A stretch of DNA of 64,000 nt. Source: Vibrio sp. SS-MA-C1-2 (GTDB lineage: Bacteria > Pseudomonadota > Gammaproteobacteria > Enterobacterales > Vibrionaceae). This document shows, in pieces, positions 1 through 9,588 of this stretch. Location of the stretch: contig NZ_CP090981.1 of assembly GCF_021513135.1 (NCBI RefSeq), positions 1,550,001-1,614,000 of the forward strand, read 5' to 3'. A program made the translations under genes and the position numbers. Below the pieces are notes generated by a model. That model did no database searches, was not told the origin of the DNA, and worked only from the letters and a program-made list of their open reading frames with translations. Positions within the stretch are counted from its first letter, which is position 1. Each line of letters begins with the position of its first letter.

Positions 1-1840
1 TACGTGTGTGCCACCAGAAAATCTTGCTGACTTTATTGCTGAATTTAGAGAGCTACTTGATAGTCACAATTTGGCTTATGGGATGTTTGGTCATGTTGAT
101 GCTGGTGTACTTCATGTTCGTCCCGCTTTAGACCTCTGTGATCCACATCAAGAGCAACTCCTTCATCAAATCTCTGACCAAGTGGTACAACTGGTTTCTA
201 AATATAAGGGATTAATGTGGGGAGAGCATGGTAAAGGTTTCCGCTCTGAATATGGACCTGAGTTTTTTGGTGATTCGCTTTTTTCTCAATTACGTCGGAT
301 CAAAACAGCGTTTGATCCCCATAATCAGATGAATCCCGGTAAAGTTTGTACTCCTTTAGATCGAAATGACAAGTTGGCATCAGTTAATGCGGTTAAACGT
401 GGTTTTTATGATCGACAAATCCCCGTAACTGTTCGTGATAGTTTTAAGCAGGTTATGGAGTGTAACGGTAATGGTCTCTGTTTTAATTACGATAAAAACT
501 CACCAATGTGTCCGTCAATGAAGGTGAGTGGTGACCGTCGTCAATCACCAAAAGGGCGAGCAACAATGATGAGGGAGTGGTTACGTCAACTTTCAGAGCA
601 AGGGGTTGATATTAATGCTTTAGAGCAATCTGTTAGCCAAGGTCGTCCATCGATCAAACAGATTATTAATAAGTTCAAAGCAAATAAAAAGCGTGATCAA
701 TTTGATTTTTCTCATCAAGTATTAGAGGTGATGAATAGCTGCCTTGCGTGTAAAGCGTGTGCAAGCCAATGTCCAATTAGTGTGGATGTACCAAGTTTTC
801 GATCTCGCTTCTTTAATCTCTATTACAGTAAATATCCACGTCCATTTAAAGATTACTTGGTTGCTAATGTTGAGAGCTATCTCCCATTAATGGCAAAGGC
901 GGCTAAATGGTCAAATAAGGTCACTCAGAATAAATTAGTCAGTTATGTTACTGAAAACAGTATCGGTTATGTCGATACTCCTGAGCTCTCTATTCCAACG
1001 TTAACGCAGCAAATCAGCGATAACAATGGAATTATCGATTTTGATCTAGCGAAATTAAGAGAGTTATCATCAAGTGAACGAGAAAATTATTTACTGGTCG
1101 TTCAAGATCCGTTTACTAGCTATTATGATGCAGGTGTCGTGGCTGATTTTATGACATTGGCGGTTAAATTAGGTAAAAAACCTGTTTTATTACCCTTCAA
1201 ACCTAATGGTAAAGCACAACATGTGAAAGGATTTTTAGCTCAATTTAAAACAACGGCTCAAACCACGGCTCAATTCTTGAATCAAGTTGCCAATTTAGGC
1301 ATTCCTATGGTTGGAGTCGATCCTGCTTTGGTGCTTTGTTATCGTGATGAGTACCAAGAAATCTTGGGAGTGCTACGCGGAGAGTTTGCTGTTTTAACCG
1401 TTCATGAATGGCTGCAACCGAGATTGCCTAATATACCTAACCTTGTTGATTCAACGATGAGTTCAGCAACTACAGGTAATAACACCGAGAAAAATAACGG
1501 TAATGAGACTGAAAATAAACCTTGGTATCTTTTTGCTCACTGTACAGAAAAAACCAAACTCCCCAATGCTGAACAAGAGTGGGGTGCAATCTTTACCCAT
1601 TTTGGCTTAACATTACAAACCGTTCCAGTAGGATGTTGTGGCATGGCAGGAACCTTTGGGCATGAGAAAGAAAACCGAAAAACCTCTCAAGATATTTACA
1701 ATTTAAGTTGGAAACCTCAAATGGATTTGTTAGATAAAACGCGTTGTATGTCGACAGGCTACTCTTGTCGTAGTCAAGTTAAACGTTTTGAGGGTGTGAA
1801 CTTTCAACATCCATTACAAGTATTACTGAGTAATATTTGA
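1..1840 (+). CDS. ydiJ: YdiJ-type FAD-linked oxidase / 4Fe-4S protein, 5' end outside window
   Basis: The frame is open at the left edge, so only about 610 C-terminal residues of a protein of about 1,000 are seen; the N-terminal FAD-binding part is missing. Numbering from the codon at base 8, the order is: the end of the FAD-oxidase C-terminal domain (GEHGKGFRSE, about 72-81), a Cys-containing segment CNGNGLCF (about 152), a ferredoxin motif CLACKACASQCP (245-256) with the classical 4Fe-4S spacing, and a CCG-type domain ending in VGCCGMAG (about 540). This architecture is that of E. coli YdiJ, a membrane-associated oxidase thought to act on D-2-hydroxyacids such as D-2-hydroxyglutarate. The family assignment is strong; the substrate is taken from the family. 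An ERIC element follows directly. Confidence 0.9.
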   Translation, partial: TCVPPENLADFIAEFRELLDSHNLAYGMFGHVDAGVLHVRPALDLCDPHQEQLLHQISDQVVQLVSKYKGLMWGEHGKGFRSEYGPEFFGDSLFSQLRRIKTAFDPHNQMNPGKVCTPLDRNDKLASVNAVKRGFYDRQIPVTVRDSFKQVMECNGNGLCFNYDKNSPMCPSMKVSGDRRQSPKGRATMMREWLRQLSEQGVDINALEQSVSQGRPSIKQIINKFKANKKRDQFDFSHQVLEVMNSCLACKACASQCPISVDVPSFRSRFFNLYYSKYPRPFKDYLVANVESYLPLMAKAAKWSNKVTQNKLVSYVTENSIGYVDTPELSIPTLTQQISDNNGIIDFDLAKLRELSSSERENYLLVVQDPFTSYYDAGVVADFMTLAVKLGKKPVLLPFKPNGKAQHVKGFLAQFKTTAQTTAQFLNQVANLGIPMVGVDPALVLCYRDEYQEILGVLRGEFAVLTVHEWLQPRLPNIPNLVDSTMSSATTGNNTEKNNGNETENKPWYLFAHCTEKTKLPNAEQEWGAIFTHFGLTLQTVPVGCCGMAGTFGHEKENRKTSQDIYNLSWKPQMDLLDKTRCMSTGYSCRSQVKRFEGVNFQHPLQVLLSNI

Positions 1841-1861
1841 AGGAAGATTCCAGTGAACGCC

Positions 1862-1989
1862 TATCCCCTTCATACTTGAAGTTGCTAGGTTGTTGGCTGC
1901 ACTCGTTCGCCCCAATCATAGAGTACTCCTATACTCATGGGGCCTCACTCATTGGCCGCCTACTAGCAACGCCAATTATTTTAGGCATA
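1862..1989 (-). repeat. ERIC-type repeat, near full length
   Basis: About 128 bp with the ERIC hallmarks in reverse orientation: it opens with a CTTCATACTTGAAG-type end, contains CGCCCCAATCAT and ACTCATGGGGCC, and ends in CCAATTATTTTAGG. The ends are imperfect inverted copies of each other. The same sequence recurs at about a dozen intergenic sites in this window. Confidence 0.85.
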
Positions 1990-1998
1990 GAATATTTA

Positions 1999-2373
1999 TT
2001 ATGATTGTGATTCAGACAGAGAGCAAAGTGGTTTTTGTTTTCTGTTTGTATACTTAAAATAAGTCATTATAGCCATAAAACCAAAGTAAAAAAGAGATAT
2101 AAAAATGGTCGACCCGATGTTTTGCACCATGCCAAAATTATAGCCATAATAAGTGGCGTAAATTAGTTTAATAAATAATCCCACCCCATAAAAGAGACTG
2201 ATCTTATTATTATGAAGCAAGATGAATATAGCCATGCCAAATAAAATAACGAGAAAACTAAACGTTAAATATATAATTGAAGCAGGTTCTATTGGATAAG
2301 GTCTATTCGACGTTAATAATAATAAAAGAAGTGTAAAAATAGCAAGTTTTAATTCCGTTTTAACATTGAGCAT
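1999..2373 (-). CDS. Small integral membrane protein, unknown function
   Basis: 124 residues, very hydrophobic, with four predicted membrane segments (about 8-22, 33-52, 58-78 and 84-105) and a short polar C-terminal tail with Lys/Arg and Ser. I recognise no family motif. It starts at ATG and lies between an ERIC element and a DUF1439 lipoprotein on the same strand, about 180 bp apart, so the two need not be cotranscribed. It could be a small permease-associated or stress membrane protein, but nothing in the sequence decides this. Confidence 0.6.
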   Translation of the reverse strand: MLNVKTELKLAIFTLLLLLLTSNRPYPIEPASIIYLTFSFLVILFGMAIFILLHNNKISLFYGVGLFIKLIYATYYGYNFGMVQNIGSTIFISLFYFGFMAIMTYFKYTNRKQKPLCSLSESQS

Positions 2374-2552
2374 TATTAAGGCAGCTTACTGGTAACATTT
2401 TAATTACCTTGATAATAGCATGGTTACTCTGATAATGTCGTTTTTATTGTCTCTAAACCAGTGGGTTAGGGGGTTTTATTTGAGAGTGTAAATACTGATG
2501 ATTACAATTAATCATCAGTATCTATATCTTTCTATTAGTTATTTTGATTCTT

Positions 2553-3140
2553 TTATTCAACTGATATCACTAAGCTATTATTTTCTATTTTAAGCTGAGG
2601 CTGAGCATCTTTAATTAGTGATTCTGTTGTTTTTTTATCATTAAGTTTATAAATTGGTTTTTCAGACAAATAGAGTCGTAACATTGAAATAACAGGCTCA
2701 GTTATTTCTTTTGCTGTTGATCTATATTTCTCTGGCGTCACACTGAATGAATTTAACTCTAACTGTTTAAGATAAATAGCACCTTCGTCTTGATTATAAA
2801 ATGGGATCGCGTCAAATCCAATATTGATATCTGTTTCCTTACTTGATTGCCCGAGCAATTGGACATTTGCGTGAATATCCGCAATCACATTAACTCTATC
2901 TTTATCTATTCTTCCTATCCCGACTTCGAGCTCTTTTATTTTAGCGTTTGCACTCATTAAACCAGGTACACCTACTGAATGGTCAAGCTTTACTTTTTGA
3001 CTGAGGTACTGTTGGACTTCCGACTCAGAAACAGAATAGTTTGCACACCCTGATAAAAAAAGGACCAGGGTTACGAGTACCACTTTAATTGATTGAAAGT
3101 GACTGTCTGACTGAAAAACGAAGATATTTTTGATATTCAT
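2553..3140 (-). CDS. DUF1439 (YceB-like) lipoprotein
   Basis: 195 residues with a lipoprotein signal: a hydrophobic stretch at 19-29 followed by the lipobox LSGC, with the lipidated Cys at about 32. The mature part matches the E. coli YceB/DUF1439 pattern: a short SESEVQQYL segment, alternating beta-strands, a central NIGFDAIPFY segment, and a C-terminal EKPIYKLND region. The family is an outer-membrane or periplasmic lipid-binding-like (TULIP-fold) lipoprotein of unknown physiological role. The n-region before the hydrophobic core is long (about 18 residues), so the true start may be internal. Confidence 0.75.
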   Translation of the reverse strand: MNIKNIFVFQSDSHFQSIKVVLVTLVLFLSGCANYSVSESEVQQYLSQKVKLDHSVGVPGLMSANAKIKELEVGIGRIDKDRVNVIADIHANVQLLGQSSKETDINIGFDAIPFYNQDEGAIYLKQLELNSFSVTPEKYRSTAKEITEPVISMLRLYLSEKPIYKLNDKKTTESLIKDAQPQLKIENNSLVISVE

Positions 3141-3314
3141 TTAATTGATAAACTCCATATAAAAATGATTCATGGTAACGGCGATTGATCGTGTATTAAC
3201 TAATCATTATTAATGTTTATTTCCTGCCTCATTATTACAAATGACTCAATAAGGAGGAGTGATATTTTCAGTTGAATTACATACTGGTTGCTTTTATCAG
3301 TGTAGCGTAAAACT

Positions 3315-4082
3315 ATGAATCATTTCTATTATCCGCAGTTTTTGAATAGCGTATTAGTTTTTTTAGCCATTATAAACCGATTAATCATTAAATATTTTTT
3401 ATCATTAATTATGTTCTTATCAATTGTTTTTTCATCAATCGTTTCTTCATCTATCAAAATGGAAAATCAAGATCTAAAAATCAGTCGGCTATCTGATCAG
3501 GAACTTGGATTTGATGCTATTCCCTACATCACTGATCCAATGGTAAAGTCGATTTGTAATTATAGTTTTTATGGTGAGTTTTCATCTTGTCCCTATATTG
3601 TTGCTGGCGGGCGTTTATCATTATTAAATAGTAAAGAGTTACCGAGAGATTGGAATAGTGCCCCTGAATTGGCTCTAGGTTGGCAAGCGAGTGCTGGCTA
3701 TCATTTTACGGAAAAATTATTTACTGAGTTGGCATATATTCAAGGTGGCGAGATGCCCGTTCACTCTGCAGGTAAGTTGGTTAGTTCAATTAAGTATAAT
3801 GCTTATCAGTTAGATGCGGGCTACTTTTTTCTCAAGCCTATACCCGATTTAACATTTAACCCTTATATAAAAGCGGGGTTTGGTTATATCGATAACTCGG
3901 TTAAAAACAATGCATTTAACTACCGACAAAAACGTAAGGTCCAGTTGGTTTGGACTGGAGGGGTTCAATGGCGTCCACAAGGTTCATCTTGGTTTTTTCG
4001 TGGTGAGCTCTCTAGTTTTAACAGTGAGTTTATTGGTTTAAATATGATGGTTGGTCATTATTTTGGCTATTTATTGAAGTGA
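3315..4082 (+). CDS. Putative outer-membrane beta-barrel protein
   Basis: 255 residues. The N-terminus has two hydrophobic stretches; the second (from Met33, about MFLSIVFSS) looks like the real signal peptide, so translation may start at base 3411. The mature part has alternating amphipathic strands and Gly/aromatic turns (for example ALGWQASAGYHF, YQLDAGYFF, PYIKAGFGY, GGVQWRP, MMVGHYF), as in eight-stranded OmpA/OmpW-like barrels. The exact family is not recognised. No strong ribosome-binding site precedes either start. It stands alone upstream of the purine locus. Confidence 0.55.
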   Translation: MNHFYYPQFLNSVLVFLAIINRLIIKYFLSLIMFLSIVFSSIVSSSIKMENQDLKISRLSDQELGFDAIPYITDPMVKSICNYSFYGEFSSCPYIVAGGRLSLLNSKELPRDWNSAPELALGWQASAGYHFTEKLFTELAYIQGGEMPVHSAGKLVSSIKYNAYQLDAGYFFLKPIPDLTFNPYIKAGFGYIDNSVKNNAFNYRQKRKVQLVWTGGVQWRPQGSSWFFRGELSSFNSEFIGLNMMVGHYFGYLLK

Positions 4083-4179
4083 TAATTTTGCGGTATCATT
4101 TTGATAATTGATACTGGTTTCGTCATCAATCAAATTGATAGATAGAGCAAAAATTTTGTTTTTATATTATTTAAGTTAT

Positions 4180-4195
4180 TGTGATAGTGATCAAA
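4180..4195 (+). promoter_or_regulatory. Candidate CRP site upstream of the xdh operon
   Basis: TGTGA-N6-TCAAA differs from the CRP core TGTGA-N6-TCACA at one position. It lies about 220 bp before the fused xdhAB start in a 329-bp AT-rich gap (4083-4411) that otherwise shows no gene. Purine catabolism under carbon control would be plausible. The site is inferred from the consensus only. Confidence 0.4.
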
Positions 4196-4411
4196 ATTAG
4201 TGAAATAGATAATTTATATATTTCATCATGACAATTTTTTATTGTCGTTGTAAATCACAAAATCTCTTAAATATTGCTTCGTTTTTTACAAGTGGTTCAG
4301 TTCTTGCAATGTTTACGTTAATGAAAAAAGTAATGAGTATTGGTGTGAGTAAAGGGAATGAAAGCATTAATAATATTTATTTAATTTTTATTAATTAAAA
4401 AAGGAATTAAT

Positions 4412-7400
4412 GTGAATAAATTTGAACAGTTAGCGAAACCTGTCGCCAGAGTGGATGGTCTAGCGAAAGTAAAAGGGTCTGCAATCTACGGTAATGACAT
4501 CAATATGCCAGGTATGCTTTATGGTGTGTGCCGTTATACCGATATTGTTGCAGGGAAAGTTGTAAACATAGATACTGAAGCGGCGAAGGCAGTTGACGGT
4601 GTAGTGAGAATTGCAACTTATCAAGATATTCCTGGAGACCCTAATGTCGGGGTTATGATCCGAGATTATCTACCACTAGTTAACGATGAAGTGGTTTTTA
4701 GTGGTGACGTTTTAGCCATCGTTGCTGCAGAAACATATGAGGCAGCATGTCGTGCTGCTGATTTAATTGACGTTGAATATGAAGCAAAACAACCTGTATC
4801 AGATCCTGTTGCTGCTCTTGATCCATCTTGTCGATGCGTCCATAGCGAAAAAGAGAACAACATTGTCGCAAAACATCATACAGTAAAAGGTGATATTGAT
4901 GCTGGGTTTGCTCAATCAAAACATGTGATTGAACGTCGATTTGAAGTCGGATTTCAAGAGCATGCTTATATAGAACCAGAGTCAGTCACTGCGTACCCTG
5001 ATCCAACATCGGGTGCACTTATTGTCGCAGGTTCGATTCAAAATCCTCATAAAGTTCGTGGGTTTATTGCGAGCTATTTAGATCTTCCTCAAGCGAATAT
5101 TAATGTAAAACGCTCTGTGATGGGTGGCTCATTTGGTGGTAAGGATGACACCATTGACCACTTAGCTTGTCGTACTGCGCTAATGGCATCATTGACGAAA
5201 CGACCAGTGAAATTTACTTATACTCGTGAACAATCAATTATTGAGAGTCCGAAGCGTCATCCATATATTATGGACTATAAAGTCGGTTTTGATGATGACG
5301 GTTCAATTACAGCAATGAAAATTAATATCATTGCTGACAGTGGTGCCTATGCGGCGGCAACCCCATTTGTCACATGGCGCAGCTCGGTACAGGCTGCGGG
5401 TCCTTACGAGATTGAAAATGTTCGTATCGATATTACCGGTGTTTATACCAACAACAGTTATACATCAGCAATGCGCGGTTTTGGTTCGCCACAGATTGTT
5501 TATGCCAATGAATCGCTTATGGATGAAATTGCTGAATATGTGAATATTTCTGCTTTCGACGTTCGTCAACGTAATGTTCTGAAGCAAGATAGCACCAGTA
5601 TTACAGGTCAAGTATTTAACAAGCATACCGTTTCTGCTGATGAAGTGATGCAAAAAGCGATTGACGCATCAAATTATATTGAGCGTCGCAGAGAGTATGA
5701 AGCGTTTAATAAGCAGAAAAACCCGATTAAGAAAGGCATCGGTTTAGCATTGAGTTACCGTGGTTGTTCATTAGGCGCTGAAGGCGTGGATACGTCATCG
5801 GCACTTGTTTGTGTAAACCCAGATGGCAGCATCAATGTTTCAACGGGCGTGTGTGAAAACGGCCAAGGTCTGCAAACCACCATGGCATTGATTACCGCAG
5901 AAACATTAGGTGTTGATCTTTCTAGTGTGATCTTTACTGAACCCGAGACATCAATGATTACTGACGGTGGTCCAACGGTTGCTTCTCGCGGAACGATTAC
6001 CGGTGGTAATGCAGTTAAGAATGCTGCTGAAATAGTGAAAAAGCGCATTTTTTCTGTGATTTCATCTATTGTTGCAGCTGATAAGTTAGAAGATACGGTG
6101 TGGAAAGAGGGCATGATTTTTAATGCTAACGATAGCACTAAATCAATCTCTTTTGCGGATGCGGCAGATAAAACCAAGTGGGCGGGGGTTAACCTTGCGG
6201 CTTATGGTTGGTTTGATCAACCAGAGATCTCTTGGAATGAAGAAGAGGGCAATGGTAGCCCGTATTTTACTTGGGTTTATGGTTGTCAGGTGGTTGATTT
6301 AACGCTTGATTCAAGTACCGGTAAAGTGACGGTTGATGATATCACCGCCGTTCATGATGTGGGTCAAGTGATTAATCCTGTTGGCTTTGAAGGTCAAGTT
6401 TCTGGTGGTATCGCTCAGGGTATCGGTATGGGTATTCTTGAAGATTACAATATTGCCCATGGTGAAGTGAAATCAGAAAACTTCGATAGTTACCTACTAC
6501 CAACGATTAAAGATGTTCCACCAATTAATGTGATTGCGGTTGAAAACCCAGATCCAGGTGGCCCATTTGGAGCAAAGAGTATTGGTGAACCAGCAACTGA
6601 GTTAGTGGCTGCTGCAATTAACAATGCAGTGGGCTTTGCAACCAATACTCGTCATCGTCAATTACCATTAACCTTAGAGCAAGTGACTTTAGGTTATAAC
6701 CTGAAGAAGCCTGCTCGTCAAAGTGAGATTCTAGCTTCAACAGGTGATAAGAAGCAGGTTCATCGTCTGAATCAACTCTCTATTCAGAATCCTGCAAGCT
6801 TAACAGAAGCATTAACATTGCTTGCGGAAGGAAAAGGGAAATTAATTGCTGGTGGTACAGACGTGCTTGTTCAAGGGCGTTTAGAAAATAAACCACAAAG
6901 TTTAATTAATATTGCGGGTATGAAAGAGTTAACTCAAATTACAGAAACAGCAGAAGCAATTATCATTGGTTCTGGTGTCGTCTTTAATAAGTTAACTGAC
7001 CATCCATCAATTCAAGAGTGTTTCCCGCTATTAGCAACAGCGTGTCATACCGTCGGTTCAAACCAGATCCGTAACCGTGCAACTGTTGGCGGAAATATTG
7101 TTAATGCGGCACCTTGTGCTGATTCTGTTCCACCTTTAGTTATATATGGTTCAGAAGTTGAATTAACACGTTTTAATTTGAGTACCCAAGCAATAGAAAG
7201 TCGCTGGTTAGCTCTGGATGACTTTATTATCGGTGGGTATCGTACTTTATTACAACAAGATGAGATTTTAACGGCCGTTAAGATTTCAAAAGGAATGCCA
7301 ACTCATGTTCAGCAACGTTACAGCCAACTTGGTCGTCGCAATGCATTGAATATCACACGTCAAAGCTTAACCGCTACGATTGGTGTGAATAAACAGGGGA

Positions 7401-7636
7401 TTGTTGATTACTGTCGTCTTGTGGATGGAGCATTATTTAGCAAGCCACAGCGACTACATATTATTGAAGAAATTCTTTTAGATCAGCCACTAAATCAACA
7501 AACAATGGCGATAGCTGTCAGTGGTTTAAGTGACATGATAGAAGAGGCAATTGGTGGACGTTGGTCTGCTCCGTATAAGAAGCCAGTATTTATTAATATG
7601 TTTAACGATCTACTTAATGAGTTCATTCAAGAATAA
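4412..7636 (+). CDS. Xanthine dehydrogenase, fused Mo-binding (XdhA) and FAD-binding (XdhB) subunits
   Basis: 1,074 residues, close to the sum of E. coli XdhA and XdhB. Residues 1-760 are the molybdopterin part: an a/b-hammerhead domain, then GGSFGGKDD (about 235), AMRGFG and GPFGAKSIGEP, where Glu726 is the conserved catalytic base of xanthine-oxidase-family enzymes. After a linker, residues about 790-1070 are the FAD part with AGGTDVLVQGR (about 813) and RNRATVGGNI. The reaction is hypoxanthine to xanthine to urate, with electrons passing Mo to 2Fe-2S (XdhC) to FAD. The start is GTG at 4412 with AAAAAGGAATTAAT before it; the overlapping ATG leads straight to a stop. XdhC follows 13 bp downstream. 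The fusion is the unusual point. Confidence 0.9.
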   Translation: MNKFEQLAKPVARVDGLAKVKGSAIYGNDINMPGMLYGVCRYTDIVAGKVVNIDTEAAKAVDGVVRIATYQDIPGDPNVGVMIRDYLPLVNDEVVFSGDVLAIVAAETYEAACRAADLIDVEYEAKQPVSDPVAALDPSCRCVHSEKENNIVAKHHTVKGDIDAGFAQSKHVIERRFEVGFQEHAYIEPESVTAYPDPTSGALIVAGSIQNPHKVRGFIASYLDLPQANINVKRSVMGGSFGGKDDTIDHLACRTALMASLTKRPVKFTYTREQSIIESPKRHPYIMDYKVGFDDDGSITAMKINIIADSGAYAAATPFVTWRSSVQAAGPYEIENVRIDITGVYTNNSYTSAMRGFGSPQIVYANESLMDEIAEYVNISAFDVRQRNVLKQDSTSITGQVFNKHTVSADEVMQKAIDASNYIERRREYEAFNKQKNPIKKGIGLALSYRGCSLGAEGVDTSSALVCVNPDGSINVSTGVCENGQGLQTTMALITAETLGVDLSSVIFTEPETSMITDGGPTVASRGTITGGNAVKNAAEIVKKRIFSVISSIVAADKLEDTVWKEGMIFNANDSTKSISFADAADKTKWAGVNLAAYGWFDQPEISWNEEEGNGSPYFTWVYGCQVVDLTLDSSTGKVTVDDITAVHDVGQVINPVGFEGQVSGGIAQGIGMGILEDYNIAHGEVKSENFDSYLLPTIKDVPPINVIAVENPDPGGPFGAKSIGEPATELVAAAINNAVGFATNTRHRQLPLTLEQVTLGYNLKKPARQSEILASTGDKKQVHRLNQLSIQNPASLTEALTLLAEGKGKLIAGGTDVLVQGRLENKPQSLINIAGMKELTQITETAEAIIIGSGVVFNKLTDHPSIQECFPLLATACHTVGSNQIRNRATVGGNIVNAAPCADSVPPLVIYGSEVELTRFNLSTQAIESRWLALDDFIIGGYRTLLQQDEILTAVKISKGMPTHVQQRYSQLGRRNALNITRQSLTATIGVNKQGIVDYCRLVDGALFSKPQRLHIIEEILLDQPLNQQTMAIAVSGLSDMIEEAIGGRWSAPYKKPVFINMFNDLLNEFIQE

Positions 7637-7649
7637 TAAGGTATAAAAA

Positions 7650-8108
7650 ATGACACAAATTACATTAACAATTAACGATGAACAGATGACAGTAGATGTT
7701 GATGGTAATGTTCGTTTATTGGATTTTGTTCGCGATAAGCTGCAATTAACAGGGACCAAAGAAGGTTGTGCTGTTGGAGAGTGTGGTGCATGTACTGTGA
7801 TAATGAATGGTGATTCTGTCTGTTCATGCATGGTGTTAGCTGCACAATGTGATGGTGCTGTAATTACAACTATCGAAGGGGTGGCTGAAGATCCATTAGC
7901 AAAAGCGTTACAAGATTCTTTTGTTGAAACAGGCGGTGTGCAGTGTGGTTTTTGTACTCCGGGTGTATTAATGAGCTCAAAAGCGTTATTAGATAAAACA
8001 CCAGAGCCAACAGATGAACAGTTAATGGATGCACTTGAAGGTAATTTATGCCGCTGTACTGGATATCAACCTATTATCAAATCGATAAGAGCTGTTATTG
8101 AAGCTTAA
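7650..8108 (+). CDS. xdhC: Xanthine dehydrogenase 2Fe-2S subunit XdhC
   Basis: 152 residues with all eight cluster ligands. The plant-ferredoxin-type cluster uses C40, C45, C48 and C60 (GCAVGECGACTV); the helical-domain cluster uses C99, C102, C134 and C136 (CGFCTPG, CRCTGYQP). The length and order match E. coli XdhC. It starts 13 bp after the fused xdhAB and is surely cotranscribed. It supplies the electron bridge between the Mo and FAD halves. A hairpin terminator follows. Confidence 0.95.
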   Translation: MTQITLTINDEQMTVDVDGNVRLLDFVRDKLQLTGTKEGCAVGECGACTVIMNGDSVCSCMVLAAQCDGAVITTIEGVAEDPLAKALQDSFVETGGVQCGFCTPGVLMSSKALLDKTPEPTDEQLMDALEGNLCRCTGYQPIIKSIRAVIEA

Positions 8109-8118
8109 TTGATTTGCC

Positions 8119-8145
8119 ATAAAGGCCGCGTTCTGTGGCCTTTAT
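8119..8145 (+). terminator. Hairpin after xdhC
   Basis: ATAAAGGCC pairs perfectly with GGCCTTTAT around a 9-base loop, starting about 10 bp after the xdhC stop. The T-tract is short, so it may be partial (an attenuator) before the permease gene. Confidence 0.6.
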
Positions 8146-8214
8146 TATATAACCTATTGGATTTGATTGAGATAGTGGTTAGCTATTTAATGTATATGTT
8201 TAAGGAAAACAAAC

Positions 8215-9588
8215 ATGAAGCTACTTTATACCCTAGATGAAAAACCGCCACATGGTTTAACCTTACTTTTAGCCTTACAGCACATGCTTGCTTCTATTGG
8301 TGGTATTGTCGCTGTACCTTTAATTGTGGGGGGATCTATCGGATTACCACCAAATGAAGTTATAAATTTAATCTCTGCTGCCCTGTTTGTATCTGGTGCA
8401 GTCACAATTGTTCAATGTCTTGGTATTGGTCCTTTCGGTGTGCGTTTACCTGCTGTTATGGGCTGTAGTTTTGCTTTTTTAGGAACCTGTATTGCTGTAG
8501 GCCAAGAACACGGAATGAGTGGCATCATGGGTGCATCCCTTGTTGGTTCTTTAGTTGTTGTTTTTTCAAGTTTTTACATGGTTCAGTTACGTAAGTTATT
8601 TCCAAGTCTTGTCAGTGGTGTCGTTGTGACCTTAATTGGTTTGACAATTCTTCCCGTTGCAATGGATTGGATCGGTAATGCACCGATTGATAGTCCTGAG
8701 TTTGCACAGCCAAAGAATATTTTCTTAGCCTTCGTGTCATTAGCGATTGTGATGGCTGTTTCTGTTTACTGTAAAGGCGCAATAGCGGCTTCTGCCATTG
8801 TTATCGGTTTAGTTGGTGGATACCTCATTGCCATTCCGATGGGGATGGTTGATGTTGCGAGCATTGGAGAAGCTCAATGGTTTGCAACGCCAAAGCCATT
8901 AAAGTATGGATTGAGTTTTTCAATTCCAGCCATTATTAGTATGAGTTTAGTTTTTATTGTCGTTGTGGCAGAAGCGATGGGTGATTTTGTTGCCCTTGGT
9001 GCAAACTGTCATAAAAATTTAGATGGTAAAGATCTTAAACGTGGACTGATTGTTGATGGTCTCGGCAGTACTTTTGGTGCCTTAATGTCAGCAATGCCAG
9101 TAGCAAATTTTGCTCAAAATGTCGGTATTGTTGGTTTAAGTGGTGTCGCAAGTCGATTTGTGGTTGCCGTAACAGGTGGGTTACTGATTGTTGCTGGTCT
9201 TTTCCCTAAATTTGCCGCGTTAGCGATTACTATTCCACCTCCAGTTTTAGGTGGTGTTGGTTTTGTGATGTTTGGCATGATTGCTTATGCTGGTATTCGA
9301 ATGATGGTTCAGGCGGCTGACTCTCGTCGAAATGCGATTGTTGTCTGTGTTGGTTTAGCTTCTGGTCTTGCAGTGACTATGCGCCCAGAACTTTTAAATC
9401 ACTTTCCTGATGATCTAAAAATGATCTTTCATTCAGGTATCACAACAGGCACTGCAGCGAGTGTTGTTCTGAATTTAATCTTACCTAAAGATAAAGAGAT
9501 CGACAGCGAAAATGATAATGCCGAATTAACTGCAAAATCAATACTGGTTAAAAACAAGAAAGTTTCCCAAATCCCAACGGAAGCATAA
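8215..9588 (+). CDS. NCS2-family purine (xanthine/urate-type) permease, copy 1
   Basis: 457 residues and about 14 membrane helices. NCS2/NAT signatures are present: LALQHMLASIGG in TM1 (with the conserved QH pair), VVAEAMGDF in the TM8 region (the Glu that contacts the base), and the NAT motif QNVGIVGLSG followed by VASR. These place it with E. coli XanQ/XanP/UacT-type proton symporters for xanthine or urate. The start is ATG with AAGGAAAAC upstream. The next gene encodes a close paralogue, beginning with the same MKLLYTL-EKPP segment. Which purine each carries cannot be decided here; the neighbours favour xanthine and urate. Confidence 0.9.
   Translation: MKLLYTLDEKPPHGLTLLLALQHMLASIGGIVAVPLIVGGSIGLPPNEVINLISAALFVSGAVTIVQCLGIGPFGVRLPAVMGCSFAFLGTCIAVGQEHGMSGIMGASLVGSLVVVFSSFYMVQLRKLFPSLVSGVVVTLIGLTILPVAMDWIGNAPIDSPEFAQPKNIFLAFVSLAIVMAVSVYCKGAIAASAIVIGLVGGYLIAIPMGMVDVASIGEAQWFATPKPLKYGLSFSIPAIISMSLVFIVVVAEAMGDFVALGANCHKNLDGKDLKRGLIVDGLGSTFGALMSAMPVANFAQNVGIVGLSGVASRFVVAVTGGLLIVAGLFPKFAALAITIPPPVLGGVGFVMFGMIAYAGIRMMVQAADSRRNAIVVCVGLASGLAVTMRPELLNHFPDDLKMIFHSGITTGTAASVVLNLILPKDKEIDSENDNAELTAKSILVKNKKVSQIPTEA

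Noticed and set aside
4083-4411. Purine or molybdenum-cofactor riboswitch before xdhAB
   Set aside because: I find no conserved riboswitch core or ordered stems; only AT-rich sequence and a CRP-like site.
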